Positions 1-8,377 are shown, counted from the first letter of the stretch. The stretch is 38,108 nt of DNA from M55B132 sp964508895 (GCA_964508895.1 CAZDWF010000020.1:1-38108); one strand, 5' to 3'. Translations and numbers: made by a program. Notes: generated from the sequence alone by a model not told the origin.

Positions 1-888
1 CCAGCAATTTCATCTTCTGCCTGGAATGTTTTTACATTCAGACTTTTTCTTTTTTGCTAACTCCTGTAAAATTTCTGTAGCAGGTGTGATCGGATAAGAT
101 CCGAGAAATAATTGTTTGCCCGCTTTTTCTGCGGCAGCGATTAAGCCCCATGCAAGTGCAATATTTCCAGTAATATTCCTGAATTCACCCTTACGATCTT
201 TGAGAGGATTAATCTGATAAGTGATATGCAATGCTTCAACAGTTTCTGCATAATTATATCCTGCTCTTAGAACTATCTTATTTGCCTCAGCGAGTATGGG
301 TTTATTTTTAAACCTCTGATCTATATACTCATCTCCAAATTTAATATCCTTATTAAAAAGCCAGTATAGTATACCCAGGGCAAATTCATTACGAGTCCTG
401 GCTGCAGATTTTGTATCAAGGCCCAACTCCCTTACAGAGTCTCTACTGAGACTGGTAATTGGTGCTTTAACTACATTATAGCCATCGAGCGATCCATCAC
501 CTAACGGATCTTCAATAAATCCTGCTTTTTTATAATATTTATTATCAAAATTATCAATATCAATGATAATTGTTGCCCTGGGTTTCACCCATTTAAGGTT
601 AGTTTTAAGTGCTGCTGGATTCATTGCTACCAATACATCTGCCAGGTCTCCCGGTGTTTGAACCTCTTTGTGACCTATATGTAATTGAAAGCCTGAAACA
701 CCTGCAACTGTTCCCTGAGGGGCCCTGATCTCAGATGGAAAATCAGGAAATGTTGAGAGATCGTTACCTGCGAATGCAGAAGTGTCTGAAAATTGTGAAC
801 CGCTTAGTTGCATTCCATCTCCGGAATCACCAGCAAATTTTACAACCACCTCGTCAACTTCTATGACTTTGCCTTTCTTTTCTGACAT
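1..888 (-). CDS. korA: 2-oxoglutarate:ferredoxin oxidoreductase, alpha subunit (partial, apparent frameshift)
   Basis: N-terminal half of a fused gamma-alpha subunit of the 2-oxoacid:ferredoxin oxidoreductase family, which converts 2-oxoglutarate plus CoA to succinyl-CoA and reduces ferredoxin in the cytoplasm. The gamma domain (from FAGDSGDGMQ at about residue 18) is followed by the start of the pyrimidine-binding domain with GSYPITPATEIL near residue 265. The gene runs off the left edge, so only about 295 of the usual roughly 610 codons are visible. After ELAKKKK the literal frame gives a short tail and a stop at 10-12. The +1 frame instead reads SLNVKTFQAEDEIAG, which is the expected family sequence. 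One surplus A in the A6-G-A5 run at 44-55 explains this, most simply as a homopolymer sequencing error. The ATG at 888 follows a TAACTTTG promoter box. The beta subunit gene should lie beyond the window edge. Confidence 0.9.
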
Positions 889-912
889 TATCTAGTGTTT
901 ATAAATATCCTG

Positions 913-920
913 CAAAGTTA
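913..920 (-). promoter_or_regulatory. Bacteroidota -7 promoter element for korA
   Basis: On the minus strand this reads TAACTTTG followed by CAGG, a full match to the phylum's TAnnTTTG element. It lies about 25 bases upstream of the korA ATG. I see no convincing TTG -33 box at the usual distance, so the call rests on the -7 box and its position. Confidence 0.5.
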
Positions 921-1079
921 TAAAGTTATTTTTTTTATTAGCGAAAATAATTAATAAAAGATTTGAACAGTTTCAATATTTACTATCATTATAAATAGTG
1001 TTAAATTTAATCTATTTAGAATTATTCTAAATTATATAATTTTATTTAATTTGTATGTGGATAATGAATATGATATATA

Positions 1080-1087
1080 TATATTTG
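1080..1087 (+). promoter_or_regulatory. Bacteroidota -7 promoter element for the ferredoxin gene
   Basis: TATATTTG followed by CAGCC matches TAnnTTTG and ends about 46 bases before the ferredoxin ATG. It shares the 245-base divergent intergenic region with the korA promoter. A TTG at 1051-1053 is a little too far upstream for an ideal -33 box. Confidence 0.45.
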
Positions 1088-1133
1088 CAGCCACAGACAT
1101 AATTAATTAATTCATTAACAAAATAGTTTTGTC

Positions 1134-1301
1134 ATGGCTTATAAAATAACAGACGATTGCACAGCTTGTGGTACATGTATTGATGAATGCCCAGTTGAAG
1201 CGATTACAGAAGGTGATATCTATGTAATTGATCCAGACATTTGTACCGACTGCGGTTCTTGCGCTGACGTATGTCCTGTTGATGCTATTGAACCGGAATA
1301 G
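1134..1301 (+). CDS. 2[4Fe-4S] ferredoxin, 55 residues
   Basis: Small soluble electron carrier of the clostridial-type bacterial ferredoxin family. Two CxxCxxCxxxCP motifs are visible: C9, C12, C15 and C19, then C37, C40, C43 and C47. They are arranged with the usual pseudo-twofold symmetry and enough cysteines for two [4Fe-4S] clusters. The length is normal for the family, and the acidic composition suits a docking electron carrier. It is transcribed divergently from korA, whose enzyme reduces ferredoxin, so it is a good candidate for the electron acceptor of that enzyme, although many enzymes share ferredoxins. The gene is closed by a strong hairpin terminator at 1335-1362, so it is probably a single-gene transcript. 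The start at 1134 is the only ATG in frame before the first cysteine motif. Confidence 0.95.
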   Translation: MAYKITDDCTACGTCIDECPVEAITEGDIYVIDPDICTDCGSCADVCPVDAIEPE

Positions 1302-1334
1302 AAGCGAAGAAATAGCAAACGTATTAAGATAAAT

Positions 1335-1362
1335 AAAGTCCATCCATCAGGGTGGACTTTTT
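1335..1362 (+). terminator. Rho-independent terminator after the ferredoxin gene
   Basis: Inverted repeat AAAGTCCATCC / GGGTGGACTTT (11 pairs, one of them G-U) with the four-base loop ATCA, running straight into a T run. It lies 33 bases after the ferredoxin stop codon. Confidence 0.85.
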
Positions 1363-1406
1363 AGTTATCGATCTCTCCTGTTTATTCTTACATTTGTATG
1401 TGTCAG

Positions 1407-1488
1407 TTATTATATCCAGCTAATACCAAAAAGGAGGATGGAGATTCTTCGCCTTGCTCAGAATCTCCTTAAATGAACTGGATAATAA
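1407..1488. repeat. Two-tier palindromic element / RNA hairpin upstream of sucA
   Basis: The inner perfect 8-base stem GGAGATTC (1440-1447) pairs with GAATCTCC (1461-1468) around a 13-base, relatively GC-rich loop. An outer stem pairs 1407-1419 with CTGGATAATAA (1478-1488), 11 pairs with a two-base bulge on the 5' side. It lies between the ferredoxin terminator and sucA, about 90 bases before the sucA ATG. The inner part resembles REP-like palindromes (GAGATTCTTCG...) that I recall from many bacterial genomes. It could instead be a structured 5' leader of sucA. No T run follows, so it is not a simple terminator. Confidence 0.55.
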
Positions 1489-1580
1489 TTAAAAAGTTCT
1501 AATAAAATATTTTGATTTATAATAGGATCGAAACATTTTATCCATTGGATTGTATATACATTATGTGATCAGATTAATTT

Positions 1581-4433
1581 ATGGACAAGTTCTCATTTCT
1601 AAATAATACAGATCCTGAGTTAATTGAACAATTATATCAGGATTATCTTAAGGGTCCTGAAAAGGTTGAAGAAAGCTGGAGGCAGTTTTTTGAAGGTTTT
1701 GAATTTGCCCGTCAGGAGTATTCCATTGAAATTCTACCAGACGATCGGTATCCTGATGAGTTTAAAGTTATTAACCTGATTAATGCATACCGTCAAAGGG
1801 GGCATTTGTTTACAAAAACCAATCCTGTAAGAAAAAGAAGAAAATACAAACCTAAACTGGATATTGAAAATTTTGAATTATCTGTAAATGATTTAAACAA
1901 ATCATTCCAGGCAGGTAAGGAAATTGGTATTGGCAATGCGAAATTATCGGAGATAATTTCGCATCTTAAAGACACTTACCGTCAATCTGTTGGAGTAGAA
2001 TTTATGTATCTCAGAAATCCTGAAATACGAAACTGGTTAAAACAGAAGATGGAAAGCACTAAGAATGCTCCAAGTTTTAATTCAAAGGAGAAAAAGGAAA
2101 TATTTAACAAGATCAGCCAGGCTGTATTGTTTGAGAAATTCATCCATAAAAAATTTCCAGGACAAAAACGATTCTCCCTTGAAGGTGCTGAAGCTCTCAT
2201 TCCTGCGATGCATTCTCTCGTAAATACCGGTACTGAGCTTGGCATAAAAGAATATGTTATTGGCATGCCACACAGGGGCAGGTTAAATGTGCTTGCAAAC
2301 CTCATGGGTAAGCCTCTGGAATTGATCTTTCACGAATTTGAAGGAAGTGAGTATGATGAAGAATTCCTGTTGGGTGATGTTAAATATCATTTAGGACATA
2401 CTTCAGATATTAAAACTGAATCAGGAAAAGAAATAAGGTTAACCTTAAGTCCTAATCCAAGTCATCTTGAAGCCGTAGATCCTGTTGTTGAAGGAATATC
2501 ACGTGCGAAGATAGACATGGACCATAAAGGAGATTTCAAGAAACTGGCACCAATTTTAATCCATGGTGATGCATCTGTATCAGGACAGGGGATTATCTAT
2601 GAATTACTACAGATGTCGGAACTTCCCGGATATAAAACCGGAGGGACAATACATATAGTAATCAACAACCAGATTGGTTTTACAACTAACTACCTGGAGG
2701 GAAGATCAAGCACTTATTGTACAGATGTTGCTAAAACAACCCTCTCACCTGTATTTCATGTCAATGGTGATGATGTTGAAGCTGTTACATATACTATTAA
2801 GCTGGCAATGGAATTTCGACAGAAGTTTCATAAGGATGTTTTTATAGATTTACTCTGTTACAGGAAATATGGACATAATGAAGGAGATGAACCAAGGTTT
2901 ACTCAGCCCCTGTTGTATAAGATTATTGAGAAACATCCGGATCCATTACAGATCTATAGAAAGAAACTTATCGAAGAAGGAATCATTAATAATGAAGATG
3001 CTCAGCAAGTAGAATCAGAAATAAGCTCAATACTTGAAGAAAATCTTGAAAAGTCACGTTCAATAGAAGAAGCTCATATCTCCTCATTCCTTCATGATCG
3101 TTGGAGCGAGATCGACAAAGCTTTTGAAAAACACTTCGAAAGCTCTCCTGAAACATCAGTAACAAAAAACAAATTAATTGAACTCTCACAAAAGATCAGC
3201 GATACACCAGAAGATGAACAGATCTTCAGAAAGTTAAAACGTCTGCAGGATGAAAGATGGAAAATGGTTGACCAGAATGAAAAGCTCGACTGGGCTATGG
3301 GAGAATTACTTGCCTATGCAAGTTTACTTGATGAAGGAGTTTCTGTTAGAGTAAGCGGACAGGATAGTATGCGTGGCACTTTTTCACATCGTCATGCAGT
3401 TTTAAAAATTGAAGATTCTGAAAAAGAGTATATTCCATTAAATAACCTAAGGAAAACACAGGGAAGGTTTGAAATATACAACTCTCCCCTTTCAGAATAT
3501 GCAGTTCTAGGTTTTGAGTATGGTTTCTCACTAGCATCACCTTATACATTAACTATATGGGAAGCTCAATTTGGTGATTTTGCTAATGGTGCACAAATAA
3601 TAATTGATCAGTTTATAAGCAGTGCTGAAGATAAATGGAATGTAATGAATGACCTGGTAATGTATTTACCTCATGGTTATGAAGGACAGGGTCCGGAGCA
3701 TTCCAGTGCAAGGATGGAAAGATTTCTGGCACTTTCTGCCGAAAACAACATGCAGATTGTAAACTGTACTACTCCAGCTAATTTATTCCATGTTCTTAGA
3801 AGGCAATTGAAAAGAGATATCAGAAAACCTCTTATAATCTTCACCCCAAAAAGCCTTTTACGTCATCCAAATTGCATTTCTCCCATCGAAGATTTTACTT
3901 CAGGGAATTTCAATGAAGTGATTGATGACAAGCAGGTTGAAAAAAACAATGTTGAAAGAATATTACTTTGCTCAGGAAAAGTATATTATGATCTTTTAGC
4001 TCAAAGAGAAGAACATGATCTGTTTAACATCTCCATAATCAGGCTGGAACAAATTTTTCCACTTCCCCAGAAAAAACTTGAGAAGATAATCGATTCTTAT
4101 AATAATGCCAGTGAATTTTTTTGGGTACAGGAAGAACCAGTAAATATGGGTGCCTGGCCATTTATGCTGCAGAACTTCAATTATAAACCTTTGAAAGTAA
4201 TTGCAAGGCCTGCAAGTGGAAGTACAGCAACAGGTTCAAGCAAATTCCACAAGATCCGGCAAACAAAAATCATTGAAAAGGCATTCGGTAAATGTAATTG
4301 TCCACTGCATAATGAAGTATGTAAAATGGTTTGTATAGGCAACAGATGGAAAAGCTTTGAGGAAGAAATAAGGAAAGTGGATGGTAACGAAATCACCAGC
4401 AAATCCGTATCAGCAGACAAAAAACTACGTTAA
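1581..4433 (+). CDS. sucA: 2-oxoglutarate dehydrogenase, E1 component
   Basis: Thiamine-diphosphate-dependent decarboxylase of the 2-oxoglutarate dehydrogenase complex in the TCA cycle. At 950 residues it is close to the usual 930 or so. Family landmarks appear in order: the N-terminal FLNNTDPELIEQLYQDYL segment thought to dock other complex subunits, GMPHRGRLNVLANLMGKP (about 229-246, His231), the GDASVSGQG cofactor loop (about 329-337), NNQIGFTT (about 362-369), then CYRKYGHNEGDEPRFTQP, SGQDSMRGTFSHRHAVL and HGYEGQGPEHSSARMERFL in the transketolase-like second half. The C-terminal domain ends with the WVQEEPVNMGAW region. sucB follows after 20 bases, so the two are surely co-transcribed. 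The E3 gene (lpd) is not in the window. The ATG at 1581 opens directly on the conserved N-terminus. Confidence 0.97.
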   Translation: MDKFSFLNNTDPELIEQLYQDYLKGPEKVEESWRQFFEGFEFARQEYSIEILPDDRYPDEFKVINLINAYRQRGHLFTKTNPVRKRRKYKPKLDIENFELSVNDLNKSFQAGKEIGIGNAKLSEIISHLKDTYRQSVGVEFMYLRNPEIRNWLKQKMESTKNAPSFNSKEKKEIFNKISQAVLFEKFIHKKFPGQKRFSLEGAEALIPAMHSLVNTGTELGIKEYVIGMPHRGRLNVLANLMGKPLELIFHEFEGSEYDEEFLLGDVKYHLGHTSDIKTESGKEIRLTLSPNPSHLEAVDPVVEGISRAKIDMDHKGDFKKLAPILIHGDASVSGQGIIYELLQMSELPGYKTGGTIHIVINNQIGFTTNYLEGRSSTYCTDVAKTTLSPVFHVNGDDVEAVTYTIKLAMEFRQKFHKDVFIDLLCYRKYGHNEGDEPRFTQPLLYKIIEKHPDPLQIYRKKLIEEGIINNEDAQQVESEISSILEENLEKSRSIEEAHISSFLHDRWSEIDKAFEKHFESSPETSVTKNKLIELSQKISDTPEDEQIFRKLKRLQDERWKMVDQNEKLDWAMGELLAYASLLDEGVSVRVSGQDSMRGTFSHRHAVLKIEDSEKEYIPLNNLRKTQGRFEIYNSPLSEYAVLGFEYGFSLASPYTLTIWEAQFGDFANGAQIIIDQFISSAEDKWNVMNDLVMYLPHGYEGQGPEHSSARMERFLALSAENNMQIVNCTTPANLFHVLRRQLKRDIRKPLIIFTPKSLLRHPNCISPIEDFTSGNFNEVIDDKQVEKNNVERILLCSGKVYYDLLAQREEHDLFNISIIRLEQIFPLPQKKLEKIIDSYNNASEFFWVQEEPVNMGAWPFMLQNFNYKPLKVIARPASGSTATGSSKFHKIRQTKIIEKAFGKCNCPLHNEVCKMVCIGNRWKSFEEEIRKVDGNEITSKSVSADKKLR

Positions 4434-4453
4434 AATCTAAATAAAATTTACCC

Positions 4454-5674
4454 ATGGCAGTAGAAATTAAGGTTCCTAGTCCTGGAGAATCCATCTCTGA
4501 AGTACAGCTTGCTTCATGGCTTGTTGCTGATGGAGAATATGTAGAGAAAGATACTGACATAGCAGAAATTGATTCTGATAAGGCTACTCTGACCATAAGT
4601 GCAGATAAAGATGGAACAATCAAACTCCTTGTGGAAGAAGGAGATACTGTTAATGTTGGAAGTATAATTGCATCAATAGATACCAGCACAAAAAAAAGTT
4701 TATCAAAAAAGACTGAAGGACAACCACAAGAGAAAAAAACTGATGAAACAAAAGGCGATTTTCACTTATCACCACTAGCCAGAAAAATGATGCAGGAAAA
4801 CAAAATTAAAAATGAAGATATTATTGCTTTCTATAAAAACTTAAGGTTATCAAAATCAGATGTGGAATTTTATTTAGCTAATAAAGACCAGGTATCTAAA
4901 GAAACTCCGGAGCATAAACCAACTGCATCAATATGGGATGGAAGCAGGAAAACTGAAACAAAGAAACTATCTACTTTACGACTGAAGATTGCTGAAAGAT
5001 TGGTTGCTGTTAAAAACGAAACGGCAATGCTTACCACTTTTAATGAGGTGAACATGACTCCAATAATGGAGATCAGGAAAAAGTATAAAGAAGATTTCAA
5101 AGAAAAATACGATGTTTCATTAGGATTTATGTCCTTTTTCACCAAAGCAATCACAGAAGCTATTGCACATTTTCCTGCTGTAAACGCAATGATTAATGAA
5201 AACGAAATCATATACCATAACTATGCTGATATAGCCATTGCAGTAAGTACACCAAAAGGACTGATGGCACCTGTTCTCCGTAATGCTGAAATGATGTCAC
5301 TTGCTGAAATCGAATTGAAGATCAAAGAATTGGCTACAAAAGCCAGGGATGGAAAAATAACCCTTGATGAAATGAAAGGGGGTACTTTCACCATCACTAA
5401 TGGAGGAGTTTTCGGATCAATGCTTTCAACTCCAATAATTAATCCTCCTCAAAGTGCCATCCTGGGGATGCATAACATTATTGAAAGGCCTATTGCTGTG
5501 AACGGCAAGGTTGAAATACATCCCATTATGTATATTGCTGTATCATATGATCATCGTATAATAGATGGTAAAGAATCGGTCGGTTTCCTGGTAAAAGTTA
5601 AGGAAATGCTTGAAAATCCCGTTAAACTTTTACACTCAGGAAAAGATCCTGTATTATCTTTGCTTGGATTATAA
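4454..5674 (+). CDS. sucB: Dihydrolipoamide succinyltransferase, E2 of 2-oxoglutarate dehydrogenase
   Basis: Core acyltransferase that moves the succinyl group from lipoamide to CoA. There is one N-terminal lipoyl domain (about 2-77) with the lipoylated lysine K43 in DSDKATL. A charged linker follows, then a peripheral-subunit-binding domain (HLSPLARKMMQENKI..., about 105-140) and the catalytic domain (about 170-406). The catalytic domain carries TITNGGVFGSMLSTPIINPP and the active-site SYDHRIIDG motif, with His and Asp in the HxxxDG pattern. At 406 residues it has normal length for a single-lipoyl E2. Branched-chain or pyruvate E2 enzymes share this architecture, but the position 20 bases after sucA decides the assignment. 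The end of the gene contains a promoter-like TATCTTTG for nadB. Confidence 0.95.
   Translation: MAVEIKVPSPGESISEVQLASWLVADGEYVEKDTDIAEIDSDKATLTISADKDGTIKLLVEEGDTVNVGSIIASIDTSTKKSLSKKTEGQPQEKKTDETKGDFHLSPLARKMMQENKIKNEDIIAFYKNLRLSKSDVEFYLANKDQVSKETPEHKPTASIWDGSRKTETKKLSTLRLKIAERLVAVKNETAMLTTFNEVNMTPIMEIRKKYKEDFKEKYDVSLGFMSFFTKAITEAIAHFPAVNAMINENEIIYHNYADIAIAVSTPKGLMAPVLRNAEMMSLAEIELKIKELATKARDGKITLDEMKGGTFTITNGGVFGSMLSTPIINPPQSAILGMHNIIERPIAVNGKVEIHPIMYIAVSYDHRIIDGKESVGFLVKVKEMLENPVKLLHSGKDPVLSLLGL
5655..5662 (+). promoter_or_regulatory. Bacteroidota -7 promoter element for nadB, inside the sucB 3' end
   Basis: TATCTTTG followed by C matches TAnnTTTG. It lies in the last codons of sucB, 22 bases before the nadB ATG, so nadB may be transcribed independently of sucAB. 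No clear TTG -33 box is visible, and codon constraint could produce the match by chance. Confidence 0.4.
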
Positions 5675-5684
5675 TATTTCTAAA

Positions 5685-7247
5685 ATGAGAAAAAAGGTTG
5701 ATTTTCTAATATTAGGTTCAGGAATAGCAGGATTAAGCTACGCCATTAAAGTTGCTGATCATGGGAAGGTTTGTATAATCACCAAGAACACAGCCGATGA
5801 AACAGCAACACGATATGCTCAGGGTGGGATTGCTGCTGTTATGTATACCCCAGATACTTACGAAAAACATATTAAAGACACTATTATTGCAGGGGGTAAA
5901 TTAAACAATGAAAAAATTGTAAGAATTACCATTACAGAATCAACCGACAGGGTTAAGGAACTTATTGAATGGGGAACGAATTTCGATAAAAAGGAATCAG
6001 GGAAATATGATCTTGTCAAGGAAGGGGGGCATTCTGAACACAGGGTTCTGCATTATAAAGATAGTACAGGACATGAAATAGAAAGAGCTCTTTTAAAGAA
6101 GATTGAAGAGCATCCGAATATTGAACTGCTTGAAAACCAATTTGCAATTGACCTGATCACTGAGCATCATCTTGAAAAAAAAGTTAATAGAAGAAATGGG
6201 AATATCAACTGCTTCGGAGTTTATGTACTTGATCCTGAAACAAATGAAATCACTACTTTGCTTTCAAAAATCACTCTTATTGCCACCGGGGGAGCAGGAA
6301 ATGTTTATAGTACCTCAACAAATCCTGTAATTGCAACAGGAGACGGTATTGCAATGGCTTACAGGGCCAAAGCAATAGTAGAGAATATGGAGTTTATTCA
6401 GTTTCATCCCACTTCACTTTATAATCCCAATGAACATCCTTCTTTTCTTATTACTGAAGCTATGCGTGGTTTTGGAGGTATATTGAAGACCATATCAGGA
6501 ATGGAATTCATGAGAAAATACGATGAAAGAGGATGCCTTGCACCAAGAGATGTTGTTGCCAGGGCAATCGACAGTGAAATGAAACTATCAGGGGATGACT
6601 ATGTTTGCCTTGATTGTACTCATTTAGATAAAAATGAATTGATTAAGCATTTCCCAAGAATATATGCTAAATGTCTTAGCATCGGTATTGACATTTCAAA
6701 AGACATGATACCGGTAATTCCGGCAGCTCATTATATTTGTGGTGGAATAAAAGTTGATGAATACTCAAGAACAAGCATTAATAATTTATATGCTTCCGGA
6801 GAATGTGCTTCAACAGGATTACATGGGGCAAACAGACTGGCATCAAATTCTCTTTTAGAATCAGCTGTCTTCTCTCATCGTGCTGCAATAGACTCTGTGG
6901 AGAAAGTTGATAAAATAGAATTTTATGAAGAGATTCCTGACTGGGATTCAGAAGGAACTGTTCTAAATGAAGAAATGATCTTAATCACCCAATCTCTTAA
7001 AGAACTACAATCACTAATGAGCAGTTATGTTGGTATAGTGAGATCAGATCTTAGACTTAAACGGGCACTTGACAGGCTTGAGATCATTTACAGAGAAACC
7101 GAAGATCTCTATGAAAAATCCATTCTAACTGAAAGAATATGTGAACTGAGGAACATGATTAATGTTGGGTATCTTGTTATTAAGATGGCCATTATGAGAA
7201 AAGAGAGTTGCGGTTTGCATTATTCACTTGATTACCCGGGAAAATAA
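5685..7247 (+). CDS. nadB: L-aspartate oxidase
   Basis: FAD enzyme that oxidises L-aspartate to iminoaspartate, the first step of de novo NAD synthesis. From the ATG at 5685 it has 520 residues, in the usual range. The N-terminal dinucleotide-binding motif GSGIAGLSYA is at about residues 11-20. Then come ATRYAQGGIAAV, the EGGHSEHRVLH substrate-loop motif, IATGGAGNVY, QFHPTSLY, CLAPRDVVARAID and PAAHYICGGIKVDEYSRT, ending with GECASTGLHGANRLASNSLLE. These are diagnostic for the aspartate oxidase / succinate dehydrogenase flavoprotein family. The missing covalent-flavin His and the full NadB pattern favour aspartate oxidase. An upstream in-frame TTG at 5610 lies inside sucB and would add 25 residues before the flavin fold, so I reject it as the start. 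nadA and nadC are not nearby. Confidence 0.95.
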   Translation: MRKKVDFLILGSGIAGLSYAIKVADHGKVCIITKNTADETATRYAQGGIAAVMYTPDTYEKHIKDTIIAGGKLNNEKIVRITITESTDRVKELIEWGTNFDKKESGKYDLVKEGGHSEHRVLHYKDSTGHEIERALLKKIEEHPNIELLENQFAIDLITEHHLEKKVNRRNGNINCFGVYVLDPETNEITTLLSKITLIATGGAGNVYSTSTNPVIATGDGIAMAYRAKAIVENMEFIQFHPTSLYNPNEHPSFLITEAMRGFGGILKTISGMEFMRKYDERGCLAPRDVVARAIDSEMKLSGDDYVCLDCTHLDKNELIKHFPRIYAKCLSIGIDISKDMIPVIPAAHYICGGIKVDEYSRTSINNLYASGECASTGLHGANRLASNSLLESAVFSHRAAIDSVEKVDKIEFYEEIPDWDSEGTVLNEEMILITQSLKELQSLMSSYVGIVRSDLRLKRALDRLEIIYRETEDLYEKSILTERICELRNMINVGYLVIKMAIMRKESCGLHYSLDYPGK

Positions 7248-7254
7248 TATTTAT

Positions 7255-7779
7255 ATGGCTCTCATCAAAGCAGTTAACGGAATACATCCCAATATAGGCA
7301 GCAATTGTTTTTTAGCAGATAATGCTACTATTGTTGGGGATGTAGTTATTGGCAACGACTGTAGCTTCTGGTTTAACTCAGTGGTAAGAGGTGATGTTCA
7401 TCACATAAGAATCGGTAACAAGGTAAATGTTCAGGATGGAGTGATCATTCATTGTACATATAAAATCGCTCCTGTATCAATCGGGAATAATGTATCTATT
7501 GCACATAATGCAGTAATTCATGGTTGTACATTACACAATAATATATTAATTGGGATGGGGGCAATTATTATGGACCATGCTGTAGTAAAAAGCAATTCAA
7601 TTATTGCTGCTGGTGCTTTAGTGACAAAAAATACTATTGTTGAGGAAGGTAGTGTATATGCAGGAGTTCCTGCAAAAAAAGTCAAAGACATTGACAAGAA
7701 ACTAATGGAAGGAGAAATAGAGAGAATTGCCAATAGTTATAATATGTATGCAGGATGGTATAAAACCAGTGACCAGTAA
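7255..7779 (+). CDS. Gamma-carbonic-anhydrase-like hexapeptide-repeat protein
   Basis: A 174-residue left-handed beta-helix protein of the gamma-carbonic anhydrase / YrdA / PaaY group. Hexapeptide repeats fill most of the chain (for example ATIVGDVVIGNDCSFWFNSV and VSIGNNVSIAHNAVIHGC). The residues expected to bind metal in this family are seen as His in VIIHCTY, His in SIAHNA and His in VIHGC, after the conserved VVRGDVHHIRIG and NVQDG segments. The true substrate of YrdA-type members is uncertain, so carbonic anhydrase activity is an inference. The ATG at 7255 is 7 bases after the nadB stop, so they share a transcript. An in-frame TTG inside nadB is not a credible start. The stop codon lies within a GTGACCAGTAACC repeat and is followed by a shared terminator. 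Confidence 0.9.
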   Translation: MALIKAVNGIHPNIGSNCFLADNATIVGDVVIGNDCSFWFNSVVRGDVHHIRIGNKVNVQDGVIIHCTYKIAPVSIGNNVSIAHNAVIHGCTLHNNILIGMGAIIMDHAVVKSNSIIAAGALVTKNTIVEEGSVYAGVPAKKVKDIDKKLMEGEIERIANSYNMYAGWYKTSDQ

Positions 7780-7781
7780 CC

Positions 7782-7818
7782 AAAAAAAATGCTGCTTTTT
7801 AAAGCAGCATTTTTTTTA
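7782..7818. terminator. Bidirectional terminator between the gamma-CA gene and ompH
   Basis: A run of As, then TGCTGCTTT / AAAGCAGCA around TT, then a run of Ts: a long perfect hairpin with T runs when read on either strand. It separates two convergent genes and can end both transcripts. Confidence 0.9.
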
Positions 7819-7819
7819 T

Positions 7820-8332
7820 TTATAATCCAAGTTTCTTTTTAACCAAAGGAAGTATATTATCCCCCCTTTCAAAATAAAGTAAACTTCCCATTCCAGAATC
7901 AAATATGTAGGTATATCCATTCTCATCAGCAACAGTTTTAATAGCTTTTCTTGCTCTATCAATCAAAGGATTGTATAGCTCTTGCTGTTTATTCTGAAAA
8001 TCAACTTCAGCAGTTTGTTGAAAGGCATTTATTCTTTCAGCTAAATCATAAAGTTCTTTTTCTTTTGTTTGTTTAATTATATCAGACAATGTTGCACCAT
8101 TAGCTCTAAAATCATTCTCTTTAGCCTGATATTCAGCGTACATATTTTGAATTTGAGTTTCCAGTGAAGCCTGGTATTCCATGAGTTTTCTTTCAACGGA
8201 ATCTTTACCTGGCATTAATTCCAGTAATTCATTTGAATCAATATAGCCAAGTTTTAAGTTTGTTTGCGCATTTGCAGGAAATACAAACGCCAGCATAACA
8301 ACACAGCTAAGAATAAAAAGCAATTTTTTCAT
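7820..8332 (-). CDS. OmpH/Skp-family periplasmic chaperone (first copy)
   Basis: A 170-residue protein with a clear Sec signal peptide (MKKLLFILSCVVMLAFVFPANA), then an OmpH/Skp domain that begins with the family hallmark LGYIDSNELLELMP. A long charged coiled-coil stretch (about residues 45-125) matches the tentacle helices of Skp. The tail VADENGYTYIFDSG is also typical. Skp trimers hold unfolded outer-membrane proteins in the periplasm and hand them to the Bam complex. It is last in the bamA-ompH-ompH order and appears to have its own promoter (8370-8377). The paralogue at 8517-9143 lies 184 bases upstream. The gene ends at the shared bidirectional terminator. Confidence 0.93.
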   Translation of the reverse strand: MKKLLFILSCVVMLAFVFPANAQTNLKLGYIDSNELLELMPGKDSVERKLMEYQASLETQIQNMYAEYQAKENDFRANGATLSDIIKQTKEKELYDLAERINAFQQTAEVDFQNKQQELYNPLIDRARKAIKTVADENGYTYIFDSGMGSLLYFERGDNILPLVKKKLGL

Positions 8333-8369
8333 GTTCTATTTTTTAAATTTAATTTTCAGAATAAGGGCT

Positions 8370-8377
8370 CAAATTTA
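8370..8377 (-). promoter_or_regulatory. Bacteroidota -7 promoter element for the downstream ompH gene
   Basis: On the minus strand this reads TAAATTTG followed by AGCC, matching TAnnTTTG. It lies about 38 bases before the ATG at 8332. The 184-base gap between the two ompH genes otherwise holds only an AT-rich stretch and a GGTTGCTGGTCAC repeat at 8471-8483. Confidence 0.45.

Noticed and set aside
43..57. Programmed -1 frameshift at A AAA AAG in korA
   Set aside because: The -1 frame meets TGA almost at once; the family sequence is restored only in the +1 frame, which fits a single-base indel.
1107..1343. A 78-codon minus-strand frame over the ferredoxin region
   Set aside because: The plus strand holds a clear two-cluster ferredoxin with eight cysteines in motif; the opposite frame is only its shadow.
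1440..1468. Rho-independent terminator upstream of sucA
   Set aside because: The hairpin is not followed by a T run, and a proper terminator for the ferredoxin gene already lies at 1335-1362.
5610..5684. Upstream TTG start for nadB
   Set aside because: It lies inside sucB and adds residues before the FAD-binding fold; the ATG at 5685 follows a promoter box and fits the family.
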